Positions 45,561 through 56,150 of a DNA stretch of 64,000 nucleotides are shown here, piece by piece (the first letter of the stretch is position 1; every line of letters begins with the position of its first letter). The stretch comes from Limnanthes douglasii subsp. nivea (lineage: Eukaryota; Streptophyta; Magnoliopsida; Brassicales; Limnanthaceae): the NCBI GenBank assembly GCA_036936605.1, contig JAUPFV010000002.1:341436654-341500653 (forward strand). Direction: 5' to 3'. The notes under the pieces were generated by a model. The model was not told the DNA's origin, ran no database searches, and saw only the letters and a program-made list of their open reading frames with translations. The position numbers and the translations under genes were made by a program.

Positions 45561-46635
45561 CTATTCCAAGTACATCCGGAGATGCTCGATATTCCAAGGA
45601 TGAGTTAGAACTCTACCATCTTTGTCTTCCAACCAATAAGTTCCAGGCTTAATTCTTTCAACAACCATATACGGACCTTCCCAAGTTGGGGCCAACTTTC
45701 CGAACAGCTTTTCTTTAGTGTGTAAGAAGACCTTCCTTAATACTTTGTCCCCCGGTTGGAAATCTCTTCTTTTAACTTTGGAAGCAAACCTGCTTCTCAT
45801 CAAGCCTTGATAGTGTGCAACTCGAAGGTGAGCTTTAACTCGTCTTTCTTCTATCAAATCAAGTTGACCTCTGATTGTCACTTTGTTAGCGTGTTCGGAG
45901 AAGTTGTGAACACAAAAGGAGGGGAGAGTTACCTCTATGGGAGCTAATGCATCTATCCCATAGACCAAAGCAAAGGGTGACTCTTGTGTTGTAGCCTCAG
46001 GTGTTGTCCGGTAGGCCCACAAGACCTCTTGTAGATAACTAGGCCACTTCCCAGCAGCCCCTTCCAAATTCTTCTTTAAACCGGACAATATAGTTCTATT
46101 AGCCACTTCAACTTGCCCATTTGCTTGTGGGTGGAAAGGTGAAGAAAAACAATGTTGTATACCCCTTGAGGCACAAAAACTTTCCATTTCCCTATTGTCG
46201 AACTATGGCCCATTGTCTGTTGTTATTTTCTGTGGGACACCAAATCTGCAACAGATGTTGGATCGAATGAATTTTATAACACCTTTTGATGTTGTCCCTG
46301 CTAGGGGGGCTGCTTCTATCCACTTCGAAAAGTAATCTATGGCCACAATTATAGTTTTGCGTCCTCCGGACGCCACAGGGAGAGGCCCCACTAAATCCAA
46401 TCCCCATCAAGCACAAGGAATGGGCTCAGAAATTGATTCTAAAGGAATGGCTGGTACATGAATTTCATTGATGTACCTCTGGCATGGGTCACACCTTCTT
46501 ACCAATTCCTTAGCATCTTTTATAATTGATGGCCAATAGTAACCGGAGAGTAAAACCCTTCTTGTTAAAGCTCTAAAACCACAATGGGTTGATCCCTCAC
46601 CATCATGCAATTCGGAGAGGACTACTTGTGATTCT
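45561..46635 (-). pseudogene. TE-C integrase
   Basis: Integrase joins cDNA to the target. The zinc-binding region shows ELHDGEGSTHCGFRALTRRV and CDPCQRY; the core shows LDLVGPLP (first Asp region), DYFSKWIEAAPL, TTDNGP (second Asp) and HPQANGQVEVANRTI (Glu); the end shows KLAPTWEGPYMVVERIKPG with no chromodomain. Lesions: a one-base shift near 46640 at the RNase H junction, TGA at about 46407 before WGLDLVGP, and TAG after DNGP (about 46195) where Gln is expected. Confidence 0.92.
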
Positions 46636-47727
46636 TCATCCCCCAAACAGCGCAAGAGGTTTGCTATAGGACTTTTTGTACAACACTTCTCTCAATATGA
46701 TGAAACCACGAGCCTTATGTTTCAATGTTCTGGCTAGTGACTTATCCGGAGGCACGACATCATCGGAGAGATATTGCATGAGAGGAAACCTCCAGTCTTG
46801 AGGTTGTTTCACTTGTACTTCAAAAATTTCCTCTTCTTTACCCTTACTAAGTTGAATGGAGGGGCTTTCGAGCACATGAATCCATGGATATGACTCCGTA
46901 TATGCTATGGTTGCCAATGAGCCTGCTAGCTCATTTTTGAGGAGGAGTAAATACTTCGCAAGTTGCTCCTTCTTAGCCTCAGATTGGCCTCGGGCATGGT
47001 GGATAAGTAGTTGGGAGTCGCTTAGCAGTTTGACCCTCTTAGCCCCACAGATGTAGGCTAACTTTAACCCAGCTATAGTTGCTTCGTATGCGGACTCGTT
47101 ATTAGATGCCCTGAAAGCAAAACAAATAGCCTGATACATTTTGTCTCCATACGGGGAAGTCAAACACACCCCTGCACCACACCCCATAGTGCTAGATCCA
47201 CCATCTGTTCGGACGACCCATACCTTTTTATCTTTTATGTCAGTAGTTTGCTCTGAATCCCTGTCGGAGTGGAATTCAACCAAAAATCCTGCCACAGCTT
47301 GGGCCTTGACTGCTGTTCGGGGAGCAAAATCTATGTCGAAGTCCCCCAATTCTACTGACCACTTAGTCATCCTGCTCGAAATGTCTGCCTTTTGGAGGAC
47401 ATTCTTCAGAGGGAAAGAAGTGCGGACGATGATGGGATGAGCCTGGAAATAAGGCCTCATCTTCCTGGCAGCTATTACCAAGACCAATGCTAACTTTTCG
47501 AGTTTCAAGTAACGCCTTTCTGCATCTACCAAACTTTTACTGATGTAGTATACTGGATGGAGATGACCACCGACCTCTCTTACCAACACAGCACTGATAG
47601 CATAACTTGAAACTGCCAAATATACGAAGAGGGTCTCCCCATCAACTGGTTTAAACAAAGTCTTGGGAGAGGACAGGTGCTTCTTGATCTCATTGAAAGC
47701 CTCACCACACTGTGGGGTCCAATCGAA
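46636..47727 (-). CDS. TE-C RNase H and second (additional) RNase H
   Basis: The first RNase H: LFVYLAVSSYAISAVLVRE, YYISKSLVDAERRYLKLEKL, KMRPYFQAHPIIVRTSFP. The second one follows after a linker: WVVRTDGGSSTMGCGAGVCL (first Asp), ASNNESAYEATIAGLKLAY (Glu region), VKLLSDSQLLIHHARGQ (second Asp), then the last Asp region. Two tandem RNase H domains are the accepted hallmark of Tat-lineage elements. The frame is the RT frame; one TGA at 47728 separates them. Confidence 0.92.
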   Translation of the reverse strand, partial: FDWTPQCGEAFNEIKKHLSSPKTLFKPVDGETLFVYLAVSSYAISAVLVREVGGHLHPVYYISKSLVDAERRYLKLEKLALVLVIAARKMRPYFQAHPIIVRTSFPLKNVLQKADISSRMTKWSVELGDFDIDFAPRTAVKAQAVAGFLVEFHSDRDSEQTTDIKDKKVWVVRTDGGSSTMGCGAGVCLTSPYGDKMYQAICFAFRASNNESAYEATIAGLKLAYICGAKRVKLLSDSQLLIHHARGQSEAKKEQLAKYLLLLKNELAGSLATIAYTESYPWIHVLESPSIQLSKGKEEEIFEVQVKQPQDWRFPLMQYLSDDVVPPDKSLARTLKHKARGFIILREVLYKKSYSKPLALFGG

Positions 47728-48792
47728 TCATTTTGCACCCTTCAAAGTTTGAAAGAAAGGTGCACACCTATCCGAAGACCTTGAGATAAATCTGTTTAAG
47801 GCAGCTAACCTCCCTGTTAACCGATGTACTTTTTTAATGTTTAGAGGAGGTTCCATTTGGAAAAGAGCATTTAGCTGGTCCAGATCGGGCTGTATTCCAT
47901 GCTCACTTATGATATAGCCTAGAAACTTCCCGGACTGCACTCCGAACACACACTTTTCTGGGTTTAATTTCAAATTCACTTTTACCAAGTTGGCAAAAGT
48001 TTCTTGGAGATCGGACAAGTGCAACTGCTCATCTACACTCTTCACCATCATGTCATCAATGTATACTTCCATATTTCTTCCAATTTGATCAACAAATGCC
48101 TTGTTGACTAACCTCTGATAAGTAGCCCCAGCATTTTTCAAACCAAATGGCATTACTTTGTAGCAATGAAGACCTCTGTCAGTGACAAATGTGGTATGCT
48201 CTTGATCCTTTGGATCTACTTGAATCTGATTGTATCCGGAGAAAGCATCCATAAAGGAAAGCAGCTTGTTCCCAGAGGTGGAGTCTACTAACTGATCAAT
48301 CCAGGGAACTGGATACAAATCTTTTGGGCAAGCTCTATTGAGATTTGTGAGGTCGATGCACATGCGCCATTTGCCATTCTTCTTTTTCACCAAGACATGA
48401 TTGGCAGTCCACAAAGGGTATTGAGACTCCTTGATGTGCTCCATCTTTGTGAGCCTGTCAACCTCTTGCACAATGACATCAGCATTTTCTTTGGAAAAAG
48501 CTCTTCTTTTTTGAACCACTGGAGCTACATCTCTCCGGACGGATAGGTGATGTGATATCACGTCTGATGGAACTCCAGTAACATCAGCATTGCACCAAGC
48601 AAAAACGTGCCGATGGTTCTTCAAAAACTTCAACATTTCATTTTTCAACACAGGTGGCATTTTAGACCCTATCTTGACACTTTTCCCATCTTCCAAACAA
48701 TGTGTTTCTACCTCTTCAACTGGTATCAACACTCCGGGGGTCTCTCTGGGGTCATCAATTTCACCCTCTCCCCCAGAAAGGCCCTCAAACTG
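47728..48792 (-). CDS. TE-C reverse transcriptase
   Basis: Counted from 48732, RT shows NHVLVKKKNGKWRMCIDLTN (111-130), FMDAFSGYNQI with the first catalytic Asp (162), MPFGLKNAGATYQRLV and the YIDD box (224-227). It is intact except that it ends at a TGA after TLKGAK, in frame with RNase H. The frame extends upstream through EGLSGGEGEIDDPRETPGV to the TAG at 48793-48795, with no other stop, so RT has no obvious own ATG and likely depends on passing that stop. Confidence 0.93.
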   Translation of the reverse strand, partial: QFEGLSGGEGEIDDPRETPGVLIPVEEVETHCLEDGKSVKIGSKMPPVLKNEMLKFLKNHRHVFAWCNADVTGVPSDVISHHLSVRRDVAPVVQKRRAFSKENADVIVQEVDRLTKMEHIKESQYPLWTANHVLVKKKNGKWRMCIDLTNLNRACPKDLYPVPWIDQLVDSTSGNKLLSFMDAFSGYNQIQVDPKDQEHTTFVTDRGLHCYKVMPFGLKNAGATYQRLVNKAFVDQIGRNMEVYIDDMMVKSVDEQLHLSDLQETFANLVKVNLKLNPEKCVFGVQSGKFLGYIISEHGIQPDLDQLNALFQMEPPLNIKKVHRLTGRLAALNRFISRSSDRCAPFFQTLKGAK

Positions 48793-48795
48793 CTA
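48793..48795 (-). promoter_or_regulatory. TE-C protease/RT junction stop, near-readthrough context (UAG CAG UUU)
   Basis: The minus strand reads AAT GAA CAA TAG CAG TTT GAG. Protease (upstream) and RT (downstream) are in the same frame with only this stop between. CAG UUU differs from CAR YYA at the last base. The position is shared with TE-A and TE-B. Confidence 0.55.
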
Positions 48796-50157
48796 TTGTT
48801 CATTAATACGGACTGCCCCCAGCGTTCGAGGAGCCAGGGCAGTGGCATAACATTCTCTTGCAATCTTTTGACTGCTCCGGACGACTCCAACCTGTCCCTG
48901 AACAGCATACTTCAAGCATTGGTGGACTGTTGAAGCCACTGCATGCATCCTAGAGAGCCAAGACCTCCCCAGTATAGCATTATAGCAAGTGGGACAATCC
49001 ACCACAATAAAGAGTATTCTGACCATTTTCTTGAAAGGGCCCTTTCCCAATAACACTTCTTCTTCGAACTCTCCGATCACATCTGCTGAGCTGCCTGTGA
49101 AGCCCATGATTGATCTTTCCGAATTCTGAATTACAGCTGGATTTTTCATTTTCTTGTACGTGGTTAGGAAAAGGATATTGGCTGAGCTTCCAGTATCCAC
49201 CAGGATTCGTCTTATGTCGTTGCCCCCTATAGATGCTATTATGACAACAGCATCCTCATGAGGGCCAGCAATGTTTCTTAAATCATCTTCATCAAACACA
49301 ATGAAGGGGAATGAGTTTGGTGACTGATAGGATGTCATGCCTCCTTCTAGCTGGGAGTCTAAAGTATGAACATGCCTCTTCCTTGAAGAAGCAGTAGGAG
49401 CCGTCATAGTGTCCCACCCGAAAATTGTAAGCGACTCGAAAAACTTAATGAGCCCGGAGACCAATCTAGAACATTCCTCTATAGCACCCACTCTATTTCG
49501 AGTTGGATCAGGATCCAAGTACTCAGATTCCACGTCGAACCTTTCAATTATAACCATGGCTCCATCCGGAGCAGCATTACTTGGACCAACCCGGTGAGTG
49601 TTATCAGGCCTGTTACCCCCTCTTCTTTTAACGTAAGCTCCCAGCTTTCCCCTCTCAATCAAGTTTTGAACTTCTTGTTTCAATGCTATGCAGTCATCAG
49701 TGGTATGACCAATATCATTGTGATATTGGCAAAAAGAGTTATTGCGATGCTCTCTGGGAGACTGCAGTGTTGCCGATCTCCGGTAATGCACCTCATCCTT
49801 TGTTTTATCAAAAATAGTGGCCACACTTTCTTTTAACTCTGCGAACCACTCCGGTTGCACCCATGGCCCTCTCTTGTTTCTGGATTGCTGGCTTTGAGCA
49901 GGAGCAGCTGGCTGAGACTGAGCTTTTGCCCTACCATGCCCCTGTCCGGTTTCTCTTGCTTTGTTCTCGGACTGATTCTGATCGGGATTTGGTGCCACTG
50001 GGGTAGACCTCACCTGGCTGTGCACCCTGGTTTTCTTTGTTTCATCGACGTTTATTTGTTTGCCAACCTGATTCAGCATTCCTCCCCATATCATGGCCTT
50101 CTTTCTGGTCACTGAATCAGCTAGATTGCCTGGGTTTAAACCCTGCCTTAGGGACAC
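48796..50157 (-). CDS. TE-C gag C-terminal part, zinc knuckle and aspartic protease
   Basis: The 454-residue frame has a Gln/Pro/Asn-rich linker, a zinc knuckle variant CQYHNDIGHTTDDC (about residues 143-156), FFESLTIFGWDTMTAPTASS, then the protease with LVDTGSSANILF (catalytic Asp at residue 321), VIGEFEEEVLLG and NAILGRSWLSRMHAV. All protease motifs look intact. It is in frame with upstream gag across a TAG at 50167 and with RT across the TAG at 48793. Confidence 0.92.
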
Positions 50158-50166
50158 TATTGCTAC

Positions 50167-50715
50167 CTATTCGAAGCAATCAGCCAACCCATTCTCGGTG
50201 TTTACAAAACGGCTTATATACTCTTTCAAGGACTCATTTGGTTCCTGGGCACAATGGATTATTGTCTCTCCATTGCCTTTTAGCTCTTTACTCCCTACGA
50301 ACTGCCTTCGAAAGGCTACCCAAAAAGTATCGAAATCTTTAATACAACCTTGAGGCAGGTTGTTGTACCACTTTAGAGCACTCCCCGTGAATGACTGGGA
50401 GAATGCCATACAGAGCAGTTTGTCATCATCATCAAAGTTCATCATGAAGTTTTTAAATTGCTCCAGATGGTTGTCCGGATCAGTATTGCCATCGTACTTC
50501 TCTATTTTGGTGCTGTCAAACCTCTTGGGGAGGTTTCCGGACATAATTTTAGAAGACAACGGAGATTGCCTCCAATTCCTTCCACGATTGAACACAGTAC
50601 CTTCATTGGGAGTTGCAAAGATACCTGGTTCGTCGTGGAAAGCGAAGGGATCCATCAGCATCTTGTCCACATGCCTCCGGTTATGAGATGACCCATTACC
50701 AATATGCCTCTTCAT
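50167..50715 (-). CDS. TE-C gag, capsid-like region
   Basis: Gag domain with LPKRFDSTKIEKYDGNTDPD, LKWYNNLPQGCIKDFDTFW and FRRQFVGSKELKGNGETIIH. It ends at a TAG after DCFE; TE-B has CAA (Gln) there, so the stop is a C-to-T lesion. A TGA (50719-50721) separates it from the N-terminal frame. Confidence 0.92.
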   Translation of the reverse strand: MKRHIGNGSSHNRRHVDKMLMDPFAFHDEPGIFATPNEGTVFNRGRNWRQSPLSSKIMSGNLPKRFDSTKIEKYDGNTDPDNHLEQFKNFMMNFDDDDKLLCMAFSQSFTGSALKWYNNLPQGCIKDFDTFWVAFRRQFVGSKELKGNGETIIHCAQEPNESLKEYISRFVNTENGLADCFE

Positions 50716-50718
50716 CTT

Positions 50719-51180
50719 TCATTTTCTATCCATTTTTCTTGAATATTTTTTAATCTGCTTTTGCTTCTTTCTGGTTCGACCCTCATCGCTGCTAGAGGAC
50801 AAGGATATTTCAACTCCCTCACTGTCCGAAGAGCTATCAGAAGATTCTGAGCTTGAGTCAGAACTCTCCACTGGCTTAGACCGGTGAGACTTTTTGGAAC
50901 TGGCATGAGTCTTTTTAGTGCTCACATGAGTTTTTGAAGACTCATGCTCTCTGGGGTTATCGGTGTGATGAGCAGCCGATGCTTTGGACTTTTCTTTCAC
51001 GCCCATCTTGGCTTTTTCAGCCCTCAGAGCTTCTATTTCACCCTTTAGCCTATCACGCTCTTCGATAGTGTATTCATCGTTCTCTCCCACCACTTCGAGC
51101 AAAGCTGGTAGTACTTCTGGATTGTCCAGATTCATTCGGACAGATTTTGTTAGTTGGTTTTGAATGCTTGATTCAGGCAC
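50719..51180 (-). CDS. TE-C gag, N-terminal region
   Basis: The frame from 51180 shows VPESSIQNQL first (no ATG; the first Met is in VRMNLDNPEV, so the real start is likely there). Then a short coiled-coil-like piece (ERDRLKGEIEALRAEKAK) and a Ser-rich tail (SSDSSSESSDSSSDSEGVE). It is the first coding sequence after the PBS and matches TE-B. Confidence 0.75.
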   Translation of the reverse strand: MPESSIQNQLTKSVRMNLDNPEVLPALLEVVGENDEYTIEERDRLKGEIEALRAEKAKMGVKEKSKASAAHHTDNPREHESSKTHVSTKKTHASSKKSHRSKPVESSDSSSESSDSSSDSEGVEISLSSSSDEGRTRKKQKQIKKYSRKMDRK

Positions 51181-51186
51181 CTTCTT

Positions 51187-51204
51187 CTCCCACTGTGGTC
51201 ACCA
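51187..51204 (-). other. TE-C primer-binding site
   Basis: On the minus strand TGGTGACCACAGTGGGAG starts three bases after the 5' LTR end. It aligns with TGGCGACCACACTGGGAG of TE-B. The tRNA was not identified. Confidence 0.65.
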
Positions 51205-51207
51205 ATT

Positions 51208-51655
51208 TGGTGTGGATAATTATTGCCTAAGGGCAGGCTGGTAATTTCAGTTGGTGTTTTATGGTGGTGTGTGGGTGTTTAAGTGTTTAGAGTAGAGAGT
51301 AGAGAGATAATTAAGCAGCTTGGTAGCAGTTAATTCTCATTACCCATAGTTAATGCAGGTGGTTGGGTATTTATACCCTGATGTTTGGGCCCTTATGGGA
51401 TTTCGGGTCATGTTTAATGGACCCGGGTCATGTTTAATGGACCTGGGTCATGTTCAAAGACCCATGAGCTCTAAGTAGGAGAGCAAGTAGCTTAGTCAAG
51501 AAGTGTTTAGGTTTTTTAGTACTTTTGTCATAGTTCGAACAGTCCTATGGTCATAGTGTTCAAAATGATCTGTCCGGTTCGTGTGGTTTGTCCGGTCCGG
51601 AGGCCTTGGACCGATCTGTCCTTGTCCGGGGAGCGTGCAGAATTCGGACTCATCA
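51208..51655 (-). repeat. TE-C 5' LTR (right)
   Basis: It has the same length and ends as the left LTR. The minus-strand TATAAATA (complement of 51368-51375) is a likely gag-pol promoter. The three GGGTCATGTT(T/C) repeats are at 51405-51466. Confidence 0.95.
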
Positions 51656-51660
51656 ATTTA

Positions 51661-52639
51661 AACCGTATATTTTTTATTAAAATAAAAAAATAGATTAAAA
51701 TATGTTAAAACTTTACCTTTGATTTGTCTTAGAAAATTCAGTTGTGGTCGGTAAATAACTATTTAAACATACTTAGAATTCGTTAATTTGGTATTAATCA
51801 CTTTAATTATCCTGTCTAATTAGATCTCCAATTAATGGCAACCAATCATGACTATGTTAACGGTGATTAAATAACCTTTAGAGCACGTGTTTTTAAACAT
51901 TTGTTTCAAAATAGTGTTATCATTTAGAAATAATTACGGTATATTGAATTATTACTAATAAAGTTTAAATATGTTCATTGATAATTTAGATGTCCAGATA
52001 AATTCAAAATCTAATGGACCAAACTTTATGAGCCAAAAAAACTCAGAAGCTCGTGCAACAATATGATCTACACACCCGTTTCGAATACATGAGAATCAAA
52101 TTAAATGATTGCATTTATTTTTTAAAAATTAATTGTAAGAGAGATATATTTCTTATCAAAATACATTTTGAGAGCTAAGAAACTAAGATGGTAAAGCATC
52201 TCTACCCCAAATTATACAACAAGACGATCTACACCATTTACTAATAAGTGAGAATAAAATTAAATGATTGCATTTAATTTTTAAACGTTAATTTAAAAAT
52301 TATAAAATTCCTTATAAATCCACATTCACTCCATCAATAAAAAGGTCTAATATATTATTTTTATCTAAACTTTTATATTTATATTATTAATTTATTTACT
52401 CTATATTTAATTTTTTGTATAAAAACTGTAACTTAATAAATAAAAAAGGGTTCGTTATATTTAATTCTGAGGATTCCTTTACATACAAAAAGTATTGAAA
52501 TACATATCCATTTGGGTATTTCTCTACATACAAAATGTACTAAAATATATATTTGTCGAGGTATTCCCTAATATAACAAAGAGTACAAGTTTTACCATAA
52601 AAATGTCAACCGCAAAAAGGAATATGTGGTAGAATAATC
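51661..52639. other. AT-rich stretch, nothing recognised
   Basis: No open frame of note. Two similar phrases (CAAGACGATCTACACC / CAATATGATCTACACACC plus GAGAAT(C/A)AAATTAAATGATTG near 52060-52110 and 52218-52275) form a weak duplication. Confidence 0.5.
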
Positions 52640-53230
52640 AGGGTAAAAGTCTATGAGGGGAGGTAAGATAAGACGCACCGTCAACCATAAAAGAGCTTCC
52701 ACAAAATATTATACTATATGCAATAAACACAACCCTTATAAAAATAATAACATCAGTAGTATAGTTGAACCGACCATGTGATGTTTGAACCATCTATAGC
52801 GAAGGATGGAGAGGAAGTGATGAGAAATCACTGATGCAAGGGAAGAAGTGTTTGTGAATATTCTCGTGTTCTTCTCCTCCTAAATGTGAATATCAAGACA
52901 CATAAACCAGAGCGACAAAGATGGCCATGAACCAAACAAATAGGGATCCAAGAGCTTGTGGTTTATAGTTAAGAGGACCAATCAGTGGTATGGAGAGAGA
53001 ACCTAAGCTTAGCACTTGAGGTCTACTAGATAAGACGAAAGAAGGGGCACTCCACTAAGAGGTGATTGATCATTTTGCTAGACTTATTTGATATGGCACA
53101 ATCTGTGACTATATTATAGCTTTATCTCTAGTAATGAGTTTTTCAAGAATGATCAGCCAAAAAATAAAGGAGTGTCAAGAGATATTGAACTTGTTCCAAA
53201 TGAAGTTGGTCTAAATTACATAAGAGGTCA
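52640..53230 (-). pseudogene. LINE-type retroelement relic (zinc-binding tail of RT)
   Basis: The minus strand reads FWLIILEKLITRDKAI and, in a shifted frame, SSKMINHLLVECPFF. These match the 'reverse transcriptase zinc-binding' region at the end of plant L1-type LINEs (W-x-x-x-x-x-R-L-x-T-x-D and E-x-x-x-H-L-F-x-x-C-x-F). The paired Cys residues between are lost. Many stops. A short old relic. Confidence 0.5.
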
Positions 53231-55460
53231 AAAATCGTAACGATCATACTTTTATGGTTGAGAATCTAGATTTTAACATCTTCTATGTTGAAAGGAACAA
53301 GAATTTCATTAATAACATTACCAATTTTTTTAAGATATGATTGGTGAGATCTGCTATTAGAGCAAATATATAAAAATGTATAAAATATACAAGGAACATA
53401 CCAAATGGAGATGAAACTGTCATTTCCCATTTCAGATTTATATAAGTTAACGAGGTTCTGAAATTTTCTATTTTTTTCCTTTTTCAGAATTAATCCAATT
53501 GTATCATATTGAAGATTGTGTCACATAATATAGACAAAAAATATTTAAGGACCGTTTTATAATTTCCAAACTTAAGATTTTATAATCCCAAAGGCACTTT
53601 CATTTGTCCTCTTATTATTTCATCTATTTATTTTCTCGTATTACCTCTTCACTAGTCTATTTTGTTTTCTTTTATTCTTTACCAAAATTATCCAAAACAT
53701 AAAACTTTTTTCAGCCTACTATTCGTGACCTTCATCTAAATCTTTCATTTTTTATTCATTTTTAAGACCTTCATTAGCCCTTTAGCTTTTTCTCCAACCC
53801 ATAGTTTAACCAAAAGATTATCCAAAATTCTATTACCCATAACCTTATACGCCAAATCCGAAGTTTGAGAAAACAAACTCAACTCATCAAGAGATTCGAA
53901 AGTTATAAGGTAGGTTTTTAAATAATTTTTTGTTGTTTCGAAATAATGAGGCAGACATTAAAGGTAAATCAGGCCTATTTACATCCGCTAGTAATATTCA
54001 TGCTTAATACAAGCCATTTTATGTTTTAATTTGATATGTACATAAATTAAATAGCGTTGATTTAGATAATTTGAATTAGATATTATTTGGGGAGGTAAGA
54101 TATGTAGTTTAATTATTTAAGAGTATTTGGTTGTCATGTCAGATGGGTCTTGGGTTGACTTTGATGTCCAAATTACACTCACCGGTTTCAACAGTAAGCT
54201 TCTTGCAAATTGGCTTTTAATAAATCCTCACAATATTAAACTTGTGATTATATATTTAATATACACACTTTCATTATTTGTATGTTGTGTAGATGATGAA
54301 TATATATATATATATATATGGTTTTGATTTTGATTTTAGAAACTAGTATGATCACACCAAATGGACGTCTATTGACTTGTTTTCTAGATCTAGTAATTTT
54401 GTTTTCTCAAGTTATACAGTATGATCGAGCAGATTATTTAAATACTAATGAATTGTTAGTAGATTTTTCGTCCTTATGACAAGGGTATGTACCTTACAAA
54501 AGTTGCATATAATAACCACTTATTTATGATTTATCTGCAACTTTGCCAATAGACAAAAGCGAAAGTGAAACCCGAAAAGAAGTTCGTTGGTTTTGTTATT
54601 TGCATATTCAAATCGGGTTAGATGGATAGTGATTTGTGGATTTATAGTAATGTATAGAAAATAAATAAGATAATCATTAGTAATTTTATTATTATGTATA
54701 TATATATAAGATATGTTTGATTGTAATTCCTACAATTTTTTATCCTAAGTCAATCATTTGGTTGTTCAGCCTTGAGCAACCATCACCACGAAACCTAGTC
54801 AACTTGGTCAAGTCTCGTATGGTCCATCAGCGTGCTCCAAAAGGAATGACTACCGGGTCCATATGCTACATCCCAAAACGAGGACATATTTGTCATCGAT
54901 ACGATCATAAGCTAATTAGCACTTAGCCTCCGTCAATATCTCATCCTCTTAACATCGCTGAAATGTACGAAAATCGTGTCTGACAACTTATGAAATTTGT
55001 GTCTTATATTATACGATAAAACAACCTCCAATGACGTATCTCTGTTTGATATAACAATTGGAGGGCCATAAAAGGTTTCGCCAAAGAATAGGTAACAACT
55101 TCAGACTTCTCCAAATCAAGATCATTATATATCAAGTTAATGTTTCATTTATAAAGTGGGTGAAAGTTAGAGAGAATATTAGCAACAAAAAAAATATAAC
55201 AACTATAATTTGTTATACAAAAATAATTCAATTGTTATTCATATTATTCTTCAGATTTTTGTTTCTATTTTTTATATTGATTCTCACTTATCAAATTATT
55301 CAAGTTTTAGAAGTTTATGTGATTTTTACCTTACCATTTTGTTTCTGTTGCCAAAATTTGAGGCAGCCATATATTTCAACCAATTATCAAGACATTATGA
55401 GAAGGACCCTACCATTATACCACCTTATAGTCTCCCATAACACATCATAAGGAGACAGAG
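53231..55460. other. AT-rich stretch with weak traces only
   Basis: No clear gene. A TA run sits at 54299-54319. A 69-codon frame (54717-54926) ends with ICYIPKRGHICHRYDHKL, faintly like a retroelement zinc knuckle, and may belong to the relic TE-E that continues at 55461. Confidence 0.35.
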
Positions 55461-55802
55461 ATGGCAAAATTCATAGTGTTTGATGCAACACCTCCTCTGA
55501 AACTTCATATCGGGTCGTCATGGTTGTTTAACTTCAAAGGAACACTATCGTCTTACCATCAACATATGAACTACATGGTGGGAGACAAAGTGAGGATCGT
55601 AAATGGATTCTCATGAATTACATATGAAAGACTCATACAACTTGGCCAGAGAACCACAACTACACACGCTAGCCCGAATAGGAATTCATCAATTATCTAA
55701 CGATAGAATCCCCCTCATTTTGGACTACCTCCGATTACAACATTTGGAATTCGGTGCAATGGAGAAGTTAGAGGAAGTATGCCTAGAAGAAATGTTCAAC
55801 CT
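55461..55802 (+). pseudogene. TE-E: older gypsy-like protease relic, split by TE-D
   Basis: From ATG 55461 the plus strand reads FIVFDATPPLKLHIGSSWLF and KGTLSSYHQHMNYMV. Plant gypsy proteases show at this place F-x-V-x-D-x-x-x-x-x-x-I-x-G-R-x-W-L followed by K-x-x-x-S-x-x-H-Q-x-x-x-Y. A stop follows (about 55612), then coding-like sequence (ILDYLRLQHLEFGAMEKLEE). TE-D inserted right after, and possible continuation (NTSEDMKIYLMCILPEK) follows its right end at 61250. The opposite orientation and divergence mark it as an unrelated older element. Confidence 0.45.
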
Positions 55803-56128
55803 TGATGACAGAATAAATGACTAGGAATGAAGTTGGATCTTGGACCTGATGTGACTAGAGCACAAATGTAGAAAGAGAATGTAGAAAGAGAATATTATAT
55901 TCAGAATATCCCACCTACCAAGAATAATGGGTCTCCTTTTATAGTGGAGAAGGGTGGACCCATTAATATCCTTGGTGGGCTTGTTTTATTTCTCTTTTAG
56001 TCCTTCATAAAGTACCTTATTTACAAATTTTCCTCTAATAAAAGATAAATACAATTATAGACATATTAGTTTCCTTCTATTTACAATTGACTCCTTAATA
56101 TCAACACCGGCGGGTTACTCCGTTATCA
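55803..56128 (-). repeat. TE-D 3' LTR (left)
   Basis: It begins TGATGACAG and ends GTTATCA. Minus-strand TATAAAAGG is present (complement near 55936-55943). Confidence 0.93.
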
Positions 56129-56150
56129 GTAGCCTCGCAGTCTTCGAGAG
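56129..56150 (-). other. TE-D degenerate polypurine tract
   Basis: On the minus strand GACTGCGAGGCTAC precedes the LTR, compared with GACTGGGGGGCTAC in TE-A. The G run is broken by C and A. Confidence 0.6.

Larger units (their letters stand above)
41182..51655 (-). mobile_element. TE-C: near-complete Ty3/gypsy (Tat-like) retrotransposon
   Basis: Two 448-bp LTRs (41182-41629 and 51208-51655) differ at about 10 positions by eye (about 2%), and a 5-bp target duplication ATTTA flanks the element (41177-41181 and 51656-51660). On the minus strand lie PBS, gag, protease, RT, RNase H, second RNase H and integrase; on the plus strand an antisense gene occupies the 3' part. It is the youngest element in the window. 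A few stops and one frameshift make it non-autonomous at present. Confidence 0.95.

Noticed and set aside
50167..50169. In-frame TAG in TE-C gag as a second programmed readthrough site
   Set aside because: TE-B has Gln (CAA) here and the following bases (GTA GCA) do not fit CAR YYA; it looks like an ordinary lesion.
52185..52215. Possible tRNA (GATGGTAAAGCATC...)
   Set aside because: The D-arm-like phrase is not followed by anticodon or T-arm structure; not a tRNA.
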